A DNA stretch of 64,000 nucleotides, taken from assembly GCA_904501675.1 (NCBI GenBank), contig CAJGCL010000001.1, positions 1-64,000 on the forward strand, read 5' to 3'. Shown piece by piece: positions 44,645-53,316 of the stretch. The DNA comes from Clostridiaceae bacterium (lineage in GTDB: Bacteria > Bacillota > Clostridia > Oscillospirales > Acutalibacteraceae). Made by a program: the position numbers and the translations under genes. Under the pieces are notes generated by a model that saw nothing but the letters and a program-made list of their open reading frames with translations, had not been told where the DNA came from and did not search any database. The stretch's first letter is position 1. Each line of letters opens with the position of its first letter.

Positions 44645-45751
44645 TCAACGACGGTCCTTTTCTATAAAATTTGTTTGCATAACAGGAGCACTTTCCCCTG
44701 CAACAATAAATATCTTATCTACGAGCATACCACTCTTTGTATAAACCTCTGCCCAACCTATATAATCACCTTTTCTTATTCCTGCATAAACAAAACGCGG
44801 AATATAATAAGTAATCTCATATTCGGGAATTGTTTTATAATATGGGACATATAGGTTTTTCAATAACCTGAGAGATATGGTAGACTTTTTTGAATTCACC
44901 ACTGCTATATCAGAAACAGCCATTGATAAATCGATTTCATTTACCGATAGCAAGCCAAAACAATAATCATATAGCTTTATATGGTCATTCCAATCATCAT
45001 AGGCGTTAAGGGTTACTGCAACAAGAGTTATTCCTTCTCTTTCCACTGCAGAAACAAGACAACGCCCTGCCGCTTTAGTAAATCCTGTTTTAATACCAAA
45101 AGCGCCATCATATTTATTCAGTAATTTATTGTGGTTATAAAGTGTGGTTTCGTGTGTTGGATTGCTGATTTCTGCTGTATATCTTTTTGAAGAACAAATA
45201 CTTCTGAACACAGGGTTCTTAACAGCATAGCTACCTAAAAGAGCCATATCGTAAGCTGTAGAATAATGGTCCTTTTCCGGTAAGCCTGACGGATTCTTGA
45301 AAGATGTATCAAACATACCCAATTGCTTTGCTTTATCATTCATAAGCTCTGCAAAAGCAATTTTATCACCTGAAACCAGCTCCGCCGTAACATTAGCAGC
45401 ATCATTTCCGCTTTCAAGAAGCATACCATACAAAAGAGTATGAAGATTCACTTCATTACCCTTTTGCAAGCCTATTGAAGTACCCTCAACTGTTATAGCA
45501 GTTTCTGACGCAATGACTTTGTCTGCAAGATTGGCGTTTTCTAAAGCAACAACAGCCGTCATTATTTTAGTTGTGCTTGCCACACCGCGCTTTTCTCTCT
45601 CGTTTTTAGAAAACAGAACTTCGCCTGTGGCGGCAACCATAACAATTGCAGACCTTGCCGAAACAGAAACACCTGTTGCATTGACTTTAAATACAAAAAG
45701 ATTTGAAACAAAGCAACAACACAAGAAACAACTGATAAATTTAAACCACAA
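44645..45751 (-). CDS. dacF: D-alanyl-D-alanine carboxypeptidase, DacF type
   Basis: 368 residues if translation begins at TTG 45751, which has AGGGTGG eight bases upstream; the frame is open to a TTG at 45769 without a good site. No ATG is suitable. The signal peptide is cysteine-rich (FISCFLCCCFVSNLFVFKVNA). Motifs: STTK (near residues 59-62), SGNDAAN and KTGFT, followed by a beta domain. There is no C-terminal amphipathic anchor as clear as in PBP5. DacF trims spore peptidoglycan in Bacillus. It follows gerW; the start region is folded in a hairpin. Confidence 0.82.
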   Translation of the reverse strand: MWFKFISCFLCCCFVSNLFVFKVNATGVSVSARSAIVMVAATGEVLFSKNEREKRGVASTTKIMTAVVALENANLADKVIASETAITVEGTSIGLQKGNEVNLHTLLYGMLLESGNDAANVTAELVSGDKIAFAELMNDKAKQLGMFDTSFKNPSGLPEKDHYSTAYDMALLGSYAVKNPVFRSICSSKRYTAEISNPTHETTLYNHNKLLNKYDGAFGIKTGFTKAAGRCLVSAVEREGITLVAVTLNAYDDWNDHIKLYDYCFGLLSVNEIDLSMAVSDIAVVNSKKSTISLRLLKNLYVPYYKTIPEYEITYYIPRFVYAGIRKGDYIGWAEVYTKSGMLVDKIFIVAGESAPVMQTNFIEKDRR

Positions 45752-45758
45752 AATGACC

Positions 45759-45788
45759 ACCACCCTCAAACATATATATGCGGGTAGT
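45759..45788 (-). other. Hairpin covering the dacF ribosome binding site
   Basis: Minus strand: ACTACCC (45782-45788) pairs with GGGTGGT (45759-45765, one G-U) across a 16-base loop, hiding the AGGGTGG site of dacF. There is no T-run close enough for a terminator. Confidence 0.4.
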
Positions 45789-45798
45789 CAGTTTATAA

Positions 45799-46194
45799 TT
45801 ATTCAGAAACTACTTCTTCAGCTGCGTTATCCTTTTTCTTTGCAAGGTTTGCAACCTTATCAAACATTTCAGGAACAAGGCTTACTGCTCTTTCAACTGC
45901 ATTATCGCCTGAAACGATGTGTTTAATTGTTACATCGCCATCTTTAACAACAAGGAAAGCAACAGGGTTAATTGTTATACCTGCACCACCTGCGCCACCA
46001 AAAAGCTCAACATTGTTTTTTGATGGGAAATCAGAACCACCTGATGCAAAGCCGTATGTAACCTTTGAAACAGGGATAATTGTTAAACCGTCAGGAAGGT
46101 TAATTGGGTCGCCGATAATTGTGCTGACATCAACTAAGTCTCTTACCTTTTCAATTGTTGTTCTGAGAATGCCGTTTGCTGATTTTTCACTCAT
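45799..46194 (-). CDS. ytfJ: GerW/YtfJ family sporulation protein
   Basis: 131 residues from ATG 46194. The upstream in-frame ATG at 46206 gives a longer product and a poorer ribosome binding site. Conserved YtfJ features: DVSTIIGDPINLPDG, IPVSKVTYGFASGGSDF and the glycine-rich GGAGGAGITINPVAFLVV. In Bacillus it is made in the forespore and is needed for L-alanine germination. It overlaps the DUF2953 gene by eight bases, matching the Bacillus ytfI-ytfJ pair. Confidence 0.92.
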   Translation of the reverse strand: MSEKSANGILRTTIEKVRDLVDVSTIIGDPINLPDGLTIIPVSKVTYGFASGGSDFPSKNNVELFGGAGGAGITINPVAFLVVKDGDVTIKHIVSGDNAVERAVSLVPEMFDKVANLAKKKDNAAEEVVSE

Positions 46195-46978
46195 TTGAAG
46201 CACCATCCTTATTTATATTTGTTAAATTATTTGTATTTTCAGCCGATTCGTCAACCTGTGTTGCATATTCGGCAATAATAACCTTACTTTTATCACTCTT
46301 TTTCTTGGAGAAAAGAATCTTGAAGAGAACCTTAAATACTAACTGAAGCGCAAGCACAATTACACCATTTGTTATATGTATTGGTGTTATGTGAAGCCTT
46401 ACATATGCACTTGCTTCACTTTTCTGTGCAAGAAAATCAGGACTAAAGTCAAAATCATATTTTTTAACCTTACTTGTTGAAACAAGCTTACCTAAAACAG
46501 GATATGCCCACGCACAGAGTTTACCATGCTTTATAGCAGTATCTGCCGCATCACTACCTGCGGTAATCATAGAAACATAAAGTTCATCGAAGACAACTGT
46601 TTTATACAGTTTGCCAAAAAATCCGCCAAGTGAATTACCTATGGCATTAAGCATTTTTACAATTCCATCATAACCATGGTCAAGGTATATCTGCTTAAAA
46701 AGACTGTTGCCTTTTGTTTTTGGTTTTGCTTTCTCCTGCTTCGGAGCTTCCTCTGCAGTTGTATTTTCTGCAGGTGGTTCTTCCTTTGCGGGCTTTTTTT
46801 CTTTTTTCGATTTCTTTTCCTTCTTGGGTTTTGACGAATCAAACACAGTAAGTTTAACGAAAAGATATTTTATTGTAACCACTGTTTTTTCTGCATAATC
46901 AATTATAACGGTAAGTCGCATTGAAAACAAAACAACAAACAAAAGAATGATACCAAGAATTATGTATAAAGCAAGCAC
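46187..46978 (-). CDS. DUF2953 family membrane protein
   Basis: 263 residues. N-terminal transmembrane helix (LYIILGIILLFVVLFSM), then a conserved segment VIDYAEKTVVTIKYLFVKLTVF. A very charged linker (about 52-95, alternating Lys, Glu, Pro and Ala) follows, then a C-terminal part with a second hydrophobic helix (GVIVLALQLVFKVLF). Same arrangement as Bacillus YtfI; role unknown but always paired with YtfJ, so probably linked to the spore envelope. Confidence 0.78.
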   Translation of the reverse strand: MLALYIILGIILLFVVLFSMRLTVIIDYAEKTVVTIKYLFVKLTVFDSSKPKKEKKSKKEKKPAKEEPPAENTTAEEAPKQEKAKPKTKGNSLFKQIYLDHGYDGIVKMLNAIGNSLGGFFGKLYKTVVFDELYVSMITAGSDAADTAIKHGKLCAWAYPVLGKLVSTSKVKKYDFDFSPDFLAQKSEASAYVRLHITPIHITNGVIVLALQLVFKVLFKILFSKKKSDKSKVIIAEYATQVDESAENTNNLTNINKDGASNE

Positions 46979-47007
46979 TGTACCACTCCTTATTTTTACA
47001 AATCTTC

Positions 47008-47613
47008 TTATTCTTCTGTTGGTTCTTCGTCAGCATCGTCCGCAACATCGTCAAAAAGCGAAAGCTGACCATTATCAACATCAGACATAAGAATTTCTTT
47101 ATCGCCCTCAGGAAGCTCAGGAAGGTCATCAAGACTATTAAGAGAGAAGCATCTTAAAAAGTCTGAAGTTGTACCATAAAGAACAGGTCTTCCGGGAACC
47201 TCAAGCCTTCCCTTTTCTTCAACGAGACCTCTCTGACAAAGGGTATTAACAACACCTGAGCAATCAACGCCACGAATCTGTTCAATATATGGCTTTGTAA
47301 TCGGCTGATTATACGCAATAATCGCAAGAACCTCAAAAGCTGCCTGAGAAAGTGGTGTATTTCTCTTTAAATCAAGCACATCTCTTACTGCTTCAACAAA
47401 CTCTTTTTTACTGCAAAGCTGATATTTTGTATCAAGCTGTAAAAGACATATGCCGCAGTTGTCTGCGCTATATTTATTATTTAATTCATCCATTACAAGT
47501 AAAATCTGTTCATCATCCATACCTAAAACAGATGCAAGCTTTGTGTATTCAATAGGTTCTGCCGCCGCAAAAAGCACGGCTTCAACCATTGCAACTTGTT
47601 TTTCGTTAATCAA
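47008..47613 (-). CDS. scpB: Segregation and condensation protein B
   Basis: 201 residues. Tandem winged helices, with the conserved YTKLASVLGM, FEVLAIIAYNQPITKPYIEQIRGVD and GRPVLYGTT segments. The C-terminal tail is acidic (DDVADDADEEPTEE). With ScpA and SMC it forms condensin. Overlaps scpA by four bases. Confidence 0.95.
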   Translation of the reverse strand: MINEKQVAMVEAVLFAAAEPIEYTKLASVLGMDDEQILLVMDELNNKYSADNCGICLLQLDTKYQLCSKKEFVEAVRDVLDLKRNTPLSQAAFEVLAIIAYNQPITKPYIEQIRGVDCSGVVNTLCQRGLVEEKGRLEVPGRPVLYGTTSDFLRCFSLNSLDDLPELPEGDKEILMSDVDNGQLSLFDDVADDADEEPTEE

Positions 47614-48329
47614 GAATCTTCATTTCCTTCCAAAAGCTCAATTTGTATATCTTCACCCTCACCTGAAACATAAATTGTTTTATTTTTGGCAAGTTCCAAA
47701 ACAGCTAAAAACGCGGCAATAAGGTCAGAACGGGATTGAGCTTGTTTATATATATCAAAAAGCTTTGTTTTTCTTTTCTTTTTCAGTGATGTAACAATAG
47801 ATTCAATTTTGGAGCCAACAGAAACAATTTTGCGTGTAACAATGGCTTTAAATGTATCTATAGGTGGAGGCAGGCGCCTTAACTTTTTGCCTGCAGCAAC
47901 TGAATATGCAGAAAGTAATTCATCCGGCTCGTGAAGCCTTTTATATGACATATCAGGGGAAACATTCTCAGCAAACTCACGAACAGAGTAATTAAAGCCC
48001 TCTGTCATCTGAGAAAGCTTACCCGCAAGAATCTTGCAATCACGATATTCAATAAGTTCATCACGAAGTTGATTCTTTAGTTCCTCTGCTTCTTCATAAA
48101 CAGGAAGAAGAGAAACTGTTTTTATGTATACAAGACGAGCTGCCATTTCGAGAAACTCGCTTGCAACATCCATATTTTCTTCCTGCATCTCGCGGACATA
48201 TGCAACATACTGCTCCACAAGCTGAAGAATAGGAATATCATAAATATCAATTTTATGCTTTGTTATAAGGTGTAAAAGCAAGTCCATAGGACCCTCAAAC
48301 ACCTCTAATTTGTAAGAAATGGGTTCCAT
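47610..48329 (-). CDS. scpA: Segregation and condensation protein A (kleisin)
   Basis: 239 residues. Kleisin subunit of SMC condensin. N-terminal segment FEGPMDLLLHLITKHKIDIYDIPI, the central AARLVYIKTVSLLP, and a C-terminal winged helix (IAAFLAVLELAKNKTI). AGGTGA precedes ATG 48329. Length is normal for kleisins. Confidence 0.95.
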   Translation of the reverse strand: MEPISYKLEVFEGPMDLLLHLITKHKIDIYDIPILQLVEQYVAYVREMQEENMDVASEFLEMAARLVYIKTVSLLPVYEEAEELKNQLRDELIEYRDCKILAGKLSQMTEGFNYSVREFAENVSPDMSYKRLHEPDELLSAYSVAAGKKLRRLPPPIDTFKAIVTRKIVSVGSKIESIVTSLKKKRKTKLFDIYKQAQSRSDLIAAFLAVLELAKNKTIYVSGEGEDIQIELLEGNEDS

Positions 48330-48348
48330 ATTTCACCTGAATTATATA

Positions 48349-49035
48349 TTAAAATAAACCAAATGGTAATGATGTTACAAAAAGTATAAGACCTCTTATA
48401 AGTCCTGATAAAAGAGCTAAAGGCGTTGTTAAAACACCTGTAAAAAGGAGCACAAAAAGACCTATCTGAATATATCTTTCGTACTGCATTATTTTAAAAT
48501 AATATTTTGAAGGGAGTAACGCAGTTGCAAGTCTTGAACCGTCGAGAGGCGGAACAGGAAGAAGGTTAAACACAGCAAGATTTACGTTTATTGAACCTGC
48601 AAAAAGGAAGAATACACCAAAATACTGAACTACCTCACTGCCTGATCTGGAAGCAATTGCAACACAAGCAGAATAAAAGAAGAAAAAGACAAATGACTGA
48701 ATAAGATTGCTTACAGGACCTGCGAGAGCTACAAGAGCCATATCTCTTTTCGGTTTATTAAAATTCCTCATTCTTACCTGAACAGGTTTTGCATAACCAA
48801 AACCGAAAAGGAAAAGCATTAATGTTCCCATTGGGTCAATATGGGCTTTTGGGTCAATTGTCAGCCTGCCCATCGAGCGAGGAGTATCATCACCTAATTT
48901 TGTAGCAATAAGCGCATGTGCAAATTCATGAATCGGAGTTGCGCAAAAAATCACGAAACAAAGCGCACCCAACTGAAGAATAAACTCTAAGGCACTTAAA
49001 TCTCCTCTTATAAAGTCCAAAAATTCACTTATCAT
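48349..49035 (-). CDS. Site-2 protease family zinc membrane protease (M50)
   Basis: 228 residues, five or so membrane helices. Catalytic HEFAH in PIHEFAHALIATKLG (near residue 36) and the second metal motif NLLPVPPLDGSR. No PDZ domain, so it is the short YwhC-type family, whose substrates are unknown. In Clostridia this gene often precedes scpA-scpB, as here. Confidence 0.88.
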   Translation of the reverse strand: MISEFLDFIRGDLSALEFILQLGALCFVIFCATPIHEFAHALIATKLGDDTPRSMGRLTIDPKAHIDPMGTLMLFLFGFGYAKPVQVRMRNFNKPKRDMALVALAGPVSNLIQSFVFFFFYSACVAIASRSGSEVVQYFGVFFLFAGSINVNLAVFNLLPVPPLDGSRLATALLPSKYYFKIMQYERYIQIGLFVLLFTGVLTTPLALLSGLIRGLILFVTSLPFGLF

Positions 49036-49091
49036 AAATTATTCCTCTAATTTTACTATAAAGACACTTTAAGGTCAATATAATGAATCAA

Positions 49092-49937
49092 TTATCTTCT
49101 TATAATAACTACCCTGTCAAGCTCCGCAGAATCTTTAATGACACGGCCTTTTTCTGCTTTTTTAAGGAAAATAGAAAGTATGTCGTCAGCCTGCTCCTCG
49201 CCACACTCCATTGCAAGATAGCCACCTCTGTTTATAAGAGGATACCATATCTCAGAAAGCTGACGATAGAAAACAAGACCATCATCACCGCCATCGAGAG
49301 CAAGTTTAGGTTCAAAATGAACCTCCCTTTGCAAAGATGGAATTTCTGAAGAGCAAACATACGGCGGATTTGAAAGAATTATATCAGGTCTCGGAAGGCC
49401 AATAAAGCTTGTGCCATCAAGGATATCTGCTTTAACAACCGTTACATTATCGCAACAGAGAAGCTCTTTGTTTTTACGGGTATATTCCAACGCGTCATCT
49501 GAAATATCAACGCAATATACTTTTACCTGAGGGCACATTTTTGCAACAGAAAGACCTATACAGCCACTGCCACAACAAAGGTCAAAAACAATTTTATATT
49601 CGTTCTGCCTGATTTTATCAACTGCAAAATCAATAAGTATCTCTGTTTCAGGACGAGGGATAAGAACACCTTTGCCTACCTTAAAAGAGTATTTATAAAA
49701 ATCCCACATTCCTATAATGTACTGAAGCGGCTCATGAAGAGCGCGTCTTTTAACACAATCCTCAAAATGAATAAGCTTAACATCATCAACAATTGTACCC
49801 GAATTCATCAGAAGCCCTGTTTTATTATAACCAAAGCAATATGAAACAAGCTGTTGGGCATCAAATTCAGGGCTATCGCACCCTGCATCCTGAAGACACT
49901 TTATTGCTTCGCGATAAACAGAATAAAGCGTTTTCAA
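49092..49937 (-). CDS. prmC: Release factor glutamine methyltransferase
   Basis: 281 residues. Methylates the GGQ glutamine of RF1 and RF2. N-terminal helical domain (CDSPEFDAQQLVSYCFG), SAM motif FDLCCGSGCIGLSVA (Cys-Cys where most have Gly-Thr), and the substrate motif LSNPPYV. ATG overlaps the yqhQ stop by four bases. In Bacillus prmC follows prfA; no prfA is nearby here. Confidence 0.93.
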   Translation of the reverse strand: MKTLYSVYREAIKCLQDAGCDSPEFDAQQLVSYCFGYNKTGLLMNSGTIVDDVKLIHFEDCVKRRALHEPLQYIIGMWDFYKYSFKVGKGVLIPRPETEILIDFAVDKIRQNEYKIVFDLCCGSGCIGLSVAKMCPQVKVYCVDISDDALEYTRKNKELLCCDNVTVVKADILDGTSFIGLPRPDIILSNPPYVCSSEIPSLQREVHFEPKLALDGGDDGLVFYRQLSEIWYPLINRGGYLAMECGEEQADDILSIFLKKAEKGRVIKDSAELDRVVIIRR

Positions 49938-50953
49938 TTTTCAGATTCCTCCGCATTTTCCTGTACAGGTTGAGCATCGGTTTCCTCTGTATCTTCATAA
50001 AGAACTGCCTTAATAGCTTCAATACCAACCTCAATAATATCATCGGTAGGCTCCTGAGTGGTAATTCTTTGCATCCAGAGACCTGGTGCAGAAAACACAC
50101 GCACAAGTATATTATCGTGCTTGCCTGCGTATTTTATAAACTCATAGCCTATTCCTACGGTAAGAGGAAGAATAAGAAGTTTTACTGCCATCCACACTGC
50201 TCTGTTATCGTCAATGCTGGGAAAAGCAACAACCAAAGCAGATGAAAGGAATATGCTGATTATAAGGATAACGAAAATAAAGCTTGTACCGCAACGAGGA
50301 TGAAAACGTTTTTGCTTTTTTACATTTTCAACAGTTAAATCAATACCTGCTTCATAGCAGAAAATTGATTTATGCTCTGCACCATGATACATAAAAACTC
50401 TCTTGATATCAGGCATTTTTGCAACAAGCCAGATATACACAACGAAAATTATCATTCGCATAATGCCTTCAAAAAGCGGATGAATATTCTCGAGAGCATT
50501 CTTAAAAAGATACTTATCAGCACTATCAACGATTATTGCTGGAAGGTAAGTAAAAAGTCCAAATGCAAGAAACACACCGAGAACCATTGCTATACCCGTA
50601 ATAACAGCCATCATTTTAGGACCGAAATGGTCCGAAAGCCATTTATCAAGTTTAGACATTTCTTCAGAATTTGTATCGTCATCAAGACCTGCTTTAATTG
50701 CAGACTTTTCCATACACTTGTAGCCAAAAAGAAGGCTTTCAACCATATTGAAAACACCTCTGATGATTGGCCAACCTGCTGGTTTGAATTTATCTCTGAG
50801 ATGCTTAACCTCTAATTTTTCAGTATCAATTGTTCCGTCAGGAAGCCTTACCGACATAGCAGCGCCTTGTGGGCCCTGCATCATAATACCCTCAATAAGA
50901 GCCTGACCACCTACTGAGATTTTATTACAACTTTCTTTTGATTTATTGCTCAT
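49934..50953 (-). CDS. DUF1385 (YqhQ-like) membrane protein
   Basis: 339 residues from ATG 50953, with GGTGAG eight bases upstream; the start lies within the last 11 bases of the kinase gene. DUF1385 features: VGGQALIEGIMMQGP, a set of hydrophobic segments (AVITGIAMVLGVFLAFGLFTY, IMRMIIFVVYIWLVAKMPD), YHGAEHKSIFCYEAG and HPRCGTSFIFVI. Acidic Glu-rich C-terminus. Function unknown; YqhQ of Bacillus is linked to the cell envelope. It pairs with prmC in many Clostridia. Confidence 0.85.
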   Translation of the reverse strand: MSNKSKESCNKISVGGQALIEGIMMQGPQGAAMSVRLPDGTIDTEKLEVKHLRDKFKPAGWPIIRGVFNMVESLLFGYKCMEKSAIKAGLDDDTNSEEMSKLDKWLSDHFGPKMMAVITGIAMVLGVFLAFGLFTYLPAIIVDSADKYLFKNALENIHPLFEGIMRMIIFVVYIWLVAKMPDIKRVFMYHGAEHKSIFCYEAGIDLTVENVKKQKRFHPRCGTSFIFVILIISIFLSSALVVAFPSIDDNRAVWMAVKLLILPLTVGIGYEFIKYAGKHDNILVRVFSAPGLWMQRITTQEPTDDIIEVGIEAIKAVLYEDTEETDAQPVQENAEESEN

Positions 50954-52562
50954 TATTTTCACTCACCATCATTTCTTCTATCAAAGAAGCAGGTTGTTCA
51001 ACCTGAACTTTTTCTATAGGGAAAATTACTGTTACAGTTGTTCCCACATTAACAACACTGTTAATTTCAAAAATACCGTTATGAAGCTTTACTATTTCAT
51101 CAACAACAGCAAGACCAATGCCTGAACCCCTTACCTGAAGATTTGCTTTATAGAACTTCTTTTTAACATTTGGCAAATCTTCTTCAGAGATTCCGCAACC
51201 TGTATCTAAAATATTTATTGTAAGAATACCTTCATCAACAATTGCCTCGACATCAACAAGTCCACCTTGCTTGTTATATTTAAAGGCATTATCAAGAAGA
51301 TTAACAAATACCTGTTTGATTCTGTTAGGGTCGCCCATCATGGGAGCAGGAATTTCAGGGGCGTTATATTTAATTTCGACATTATCTCTTTTTGAGCGCT
51401 CTTTGAAAACAAACACAGCCTCATCAAGCTCTGCCAGAACATCTATTTTTTCAAGACGGAGCGTCATATTGCCATTCTGCATACGTGAGAAATCAAGAAG
51501 TTCTTCAACAAGGCGTGAAAGTCTTTCTGATTCGTTAATAATAACCTCTGTTCCCCTTCTTGAGATTTCTCTGTCTTCACCATCAAGCTCTTTAAGCATT
51601 TCACCCCAACCCTTGATAGCAGTAAGTGGGGTACGCAATTCGTGAGAAACAGTTGATATAAAGTCATTTTTCATTTTGTCAGTTGCAGCAACCTCGTTAA
51701 TCATAGAATTAAGAGATTTTGCTAGCTCGGTAATTTCGTCATCTTCCTTACCATCCGTTTCAATTCGAACGTCATAATTACCCTGAGCAAAAAGCTTTGT
51801 TGTATCGTTTATTTTACGAACAGGTGAAACAATTGTCTGAACAAAGAAAACACCTGAAAGAGAAACAAAAAACAAAGCAACAACGTAAACAAACAGAATA
51901 ATTAGGGTAAAGGCTATTATCTGCCTGTCTATAGCTTTAAGCGAAGATATGAATCTTACAGCACCTGAAAAGCTAGCATCAGAAGTTTGCGGTAAAACCA
52001 TTGCAACGCTGACGATATGCTCCCCATTCTCGTTGAAGCCAAACCATTTACATATACCTGAAGGAGAAAGTTTAGCTTCCTGAACATCCTTCATATCATT
52101 AATAGTTTCATTGTTTTTAAAGCCTGAAGACGAAACAACAACAAGCCCTTCGTTATTGATAACCTGAACTTCCATTCGAGATTTATCTGAAAAGCTATCA
52201 GTAAACTCCTTTGCTTTTTGTTCAAACACCTCGTTACTTCCGTCTACATATGGGGAAAAAAACGTTGTTACTGTTTCGTTGGCGTAGTCAGAAATATAAG
52301 AAACAACATAGTTCCTGTAATATTGAACAACAAACAAGATACTTACAACAACAAGCACTAACAATATAAGAGCCGTAATAAGTAATGTGTTTGTTGCCCA
52401 CCTTCTGGTAATACCTTTAAGCAGTTTTTTTTCCTTAGAGATATTTATACCAAAAAGTTTTTTCCCTGATAAAGATTTGTCTTCACGCTCTTTAAGTAGC
52501 TTTTTAGCTTCGTCTACATTTATTTTTGAAACTTTTTTTATATCGAAGCCTTTTTTTTCCAT
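50943..52562 (-). CDS. Two-component sensor histidine kinase
   Basis: 539 residues. A basic cytoplasmic leader (1-55), TM1 (about 58-80), an extracellular sensor (about 81-213), TM2 (about 216-240) and HAMP (241-293). The dimerisation/phospho-acceptor helix has H307 in SHELRTPLTAIKGW. The ATPase domain has NLLDNAFKYN, DTGCGISEEDLP and GSGIGLAVV. A cell-envelope sensor; the signal is unknown. ATG has GAGGTGA at the right distance. It follows its response regulator after 38 bases, and its 3' end overlaps the yqhQ start. Confidence 0.93.
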   Translation of the reverse strand: MEKKGFDIKKVSKINVDEAKKLLKEREDKSLSGKKLFGINISKEKKLLKGITRRWATNTLLITALILLVLVVVSILFVVQYYRNYVVSYISDYANETVTTFFSPYVDGSNEVFEQKAKEFTDSFSDKSRMEVQVINNEGLVVVSSSGFKNNETINDMKDVQEAKLSPSGICKWFGFNENGEHIVSVAMVLPQTSDASFSGAVRFISSLKAIDRQIIAFTLIILFVYVVALFFVSLSGVFFVQTIVSPVRKINDTTKLFAQGNYDVRIETDGKEDDEITELAKSLNSMINEVAATDKMKNDFISTVSHELRTPLTAIKGWGEMLKELDGEDREISRRGTEVIINESERLSRLVEELLDFSRMQNGNMTLRLEKIDVLAELDEAVFVFKERSKRDNVEIKYNAPEIPAPMMGDPNRIKQVFVNLLDNAFKYNKQGGLVDVEAIVDEGILTINILDTGCGISEEDLPNVKKKFYKANLQVRGSGIGLAVVDEIVKLHNGIFEINSVVNVGTTVTVIFPIEKVQVEQPASLIEEMMVSENNEQ

Positions 52563-52600
52563 TACTTATCACCTCTCTTTCCAAATAGTCAATTTTTATA

Positions 52601-53302
52601 TCAAAGCCATTTATAACCCATACCCCAAACGGTAACAAGATGTTTAGGAATTGAAGGCTCATCTTCAATTTTCATTCTTAAGCGTCGGATATTAACATCA
52701 ACAACTTTCTCATCACCAAAATACGATTCACCCCAGACTTCTTTTAATATATCTGTTCTGCTGAGGGCTTTACCATGATTTGCAAAGAAGAATTCAACAA
52801 TTTGAAATTCAACCTGAGTAAGCTCAATAAGAACATTATTTTTATACAAAGTTCTGTTTCGCATGTTGAGTTCAAATGGTTCAATAATTATTTTATCCGC
52901 CTTAACAGGTTGAACCGGAGTCTGAGTGTTCATAGCAACACGACGATAAACACTATCAACCCTTGCCATAAGCTCAGATGGTGAGAAAGGTTTTGTTATG
53001 TAGTCATCAGCGCCCATCAAAAGACCTGATACCTTGTCCATTTCCTGCGTTTTAGCTGTAAGCATAATTATACCAACAGTGCTGCTTTGGTTACGTAAGG
53101 TTTTACAAACCTCAAGACCATCTACATTAGGCATCATAATGTCAAGAAGCACAACATCAAATGTTCCGTTTTTTGAGTTATAAATATCAATTGCTTCTTG
53201 GCCATCGCAAGCCTCTGTAACCTCATAACCTGCTCTTTTGAGTGTGATAGCGATTATTTCGCGGATTGCTGATTCATCTTCTGCAATAAGTACTTTTTTC
53301 AT
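52601..53302 (-). CDS. OmpR/PhoP-family response regulator
   Basis: 233 residues. Receiver domain with the acidic pocket E8-D9, phospho-acceptor D54 in VVLLDIMMPNVDG and K104 in TKPFSP. C-terminal OmpR-type winged helix with the recognition region DEKVVDVNIRRLRMKIED. The partner kinase lies directly downstream. Regulon unknown; neighbouring envelope genes are candidates. Confidence 0.94.
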   Translation of the reverse strand: MKKVLIAEDESAIREIIAITLKRAGYEVTEACDGQEAIDIYNSKNGTFDVVLLDIMMPNVDGLEVCKTLRNQSSTVGIIMLTAKTQEMDKVSGLLMGADDYITKPFSPSELMARVDSVYRRVAMNTQTPVQPVKADKIIIEPFELNMRNRTLYKNNVLIELTQVEFQIVEFFFANHGKALSRTDILKEVWGESYFGDEKVVDVNIRRLRMKIEDEPSIPKHLVTVWGMGYKWL

Positions 53303-53316
53303 AAATACATCCTGCC

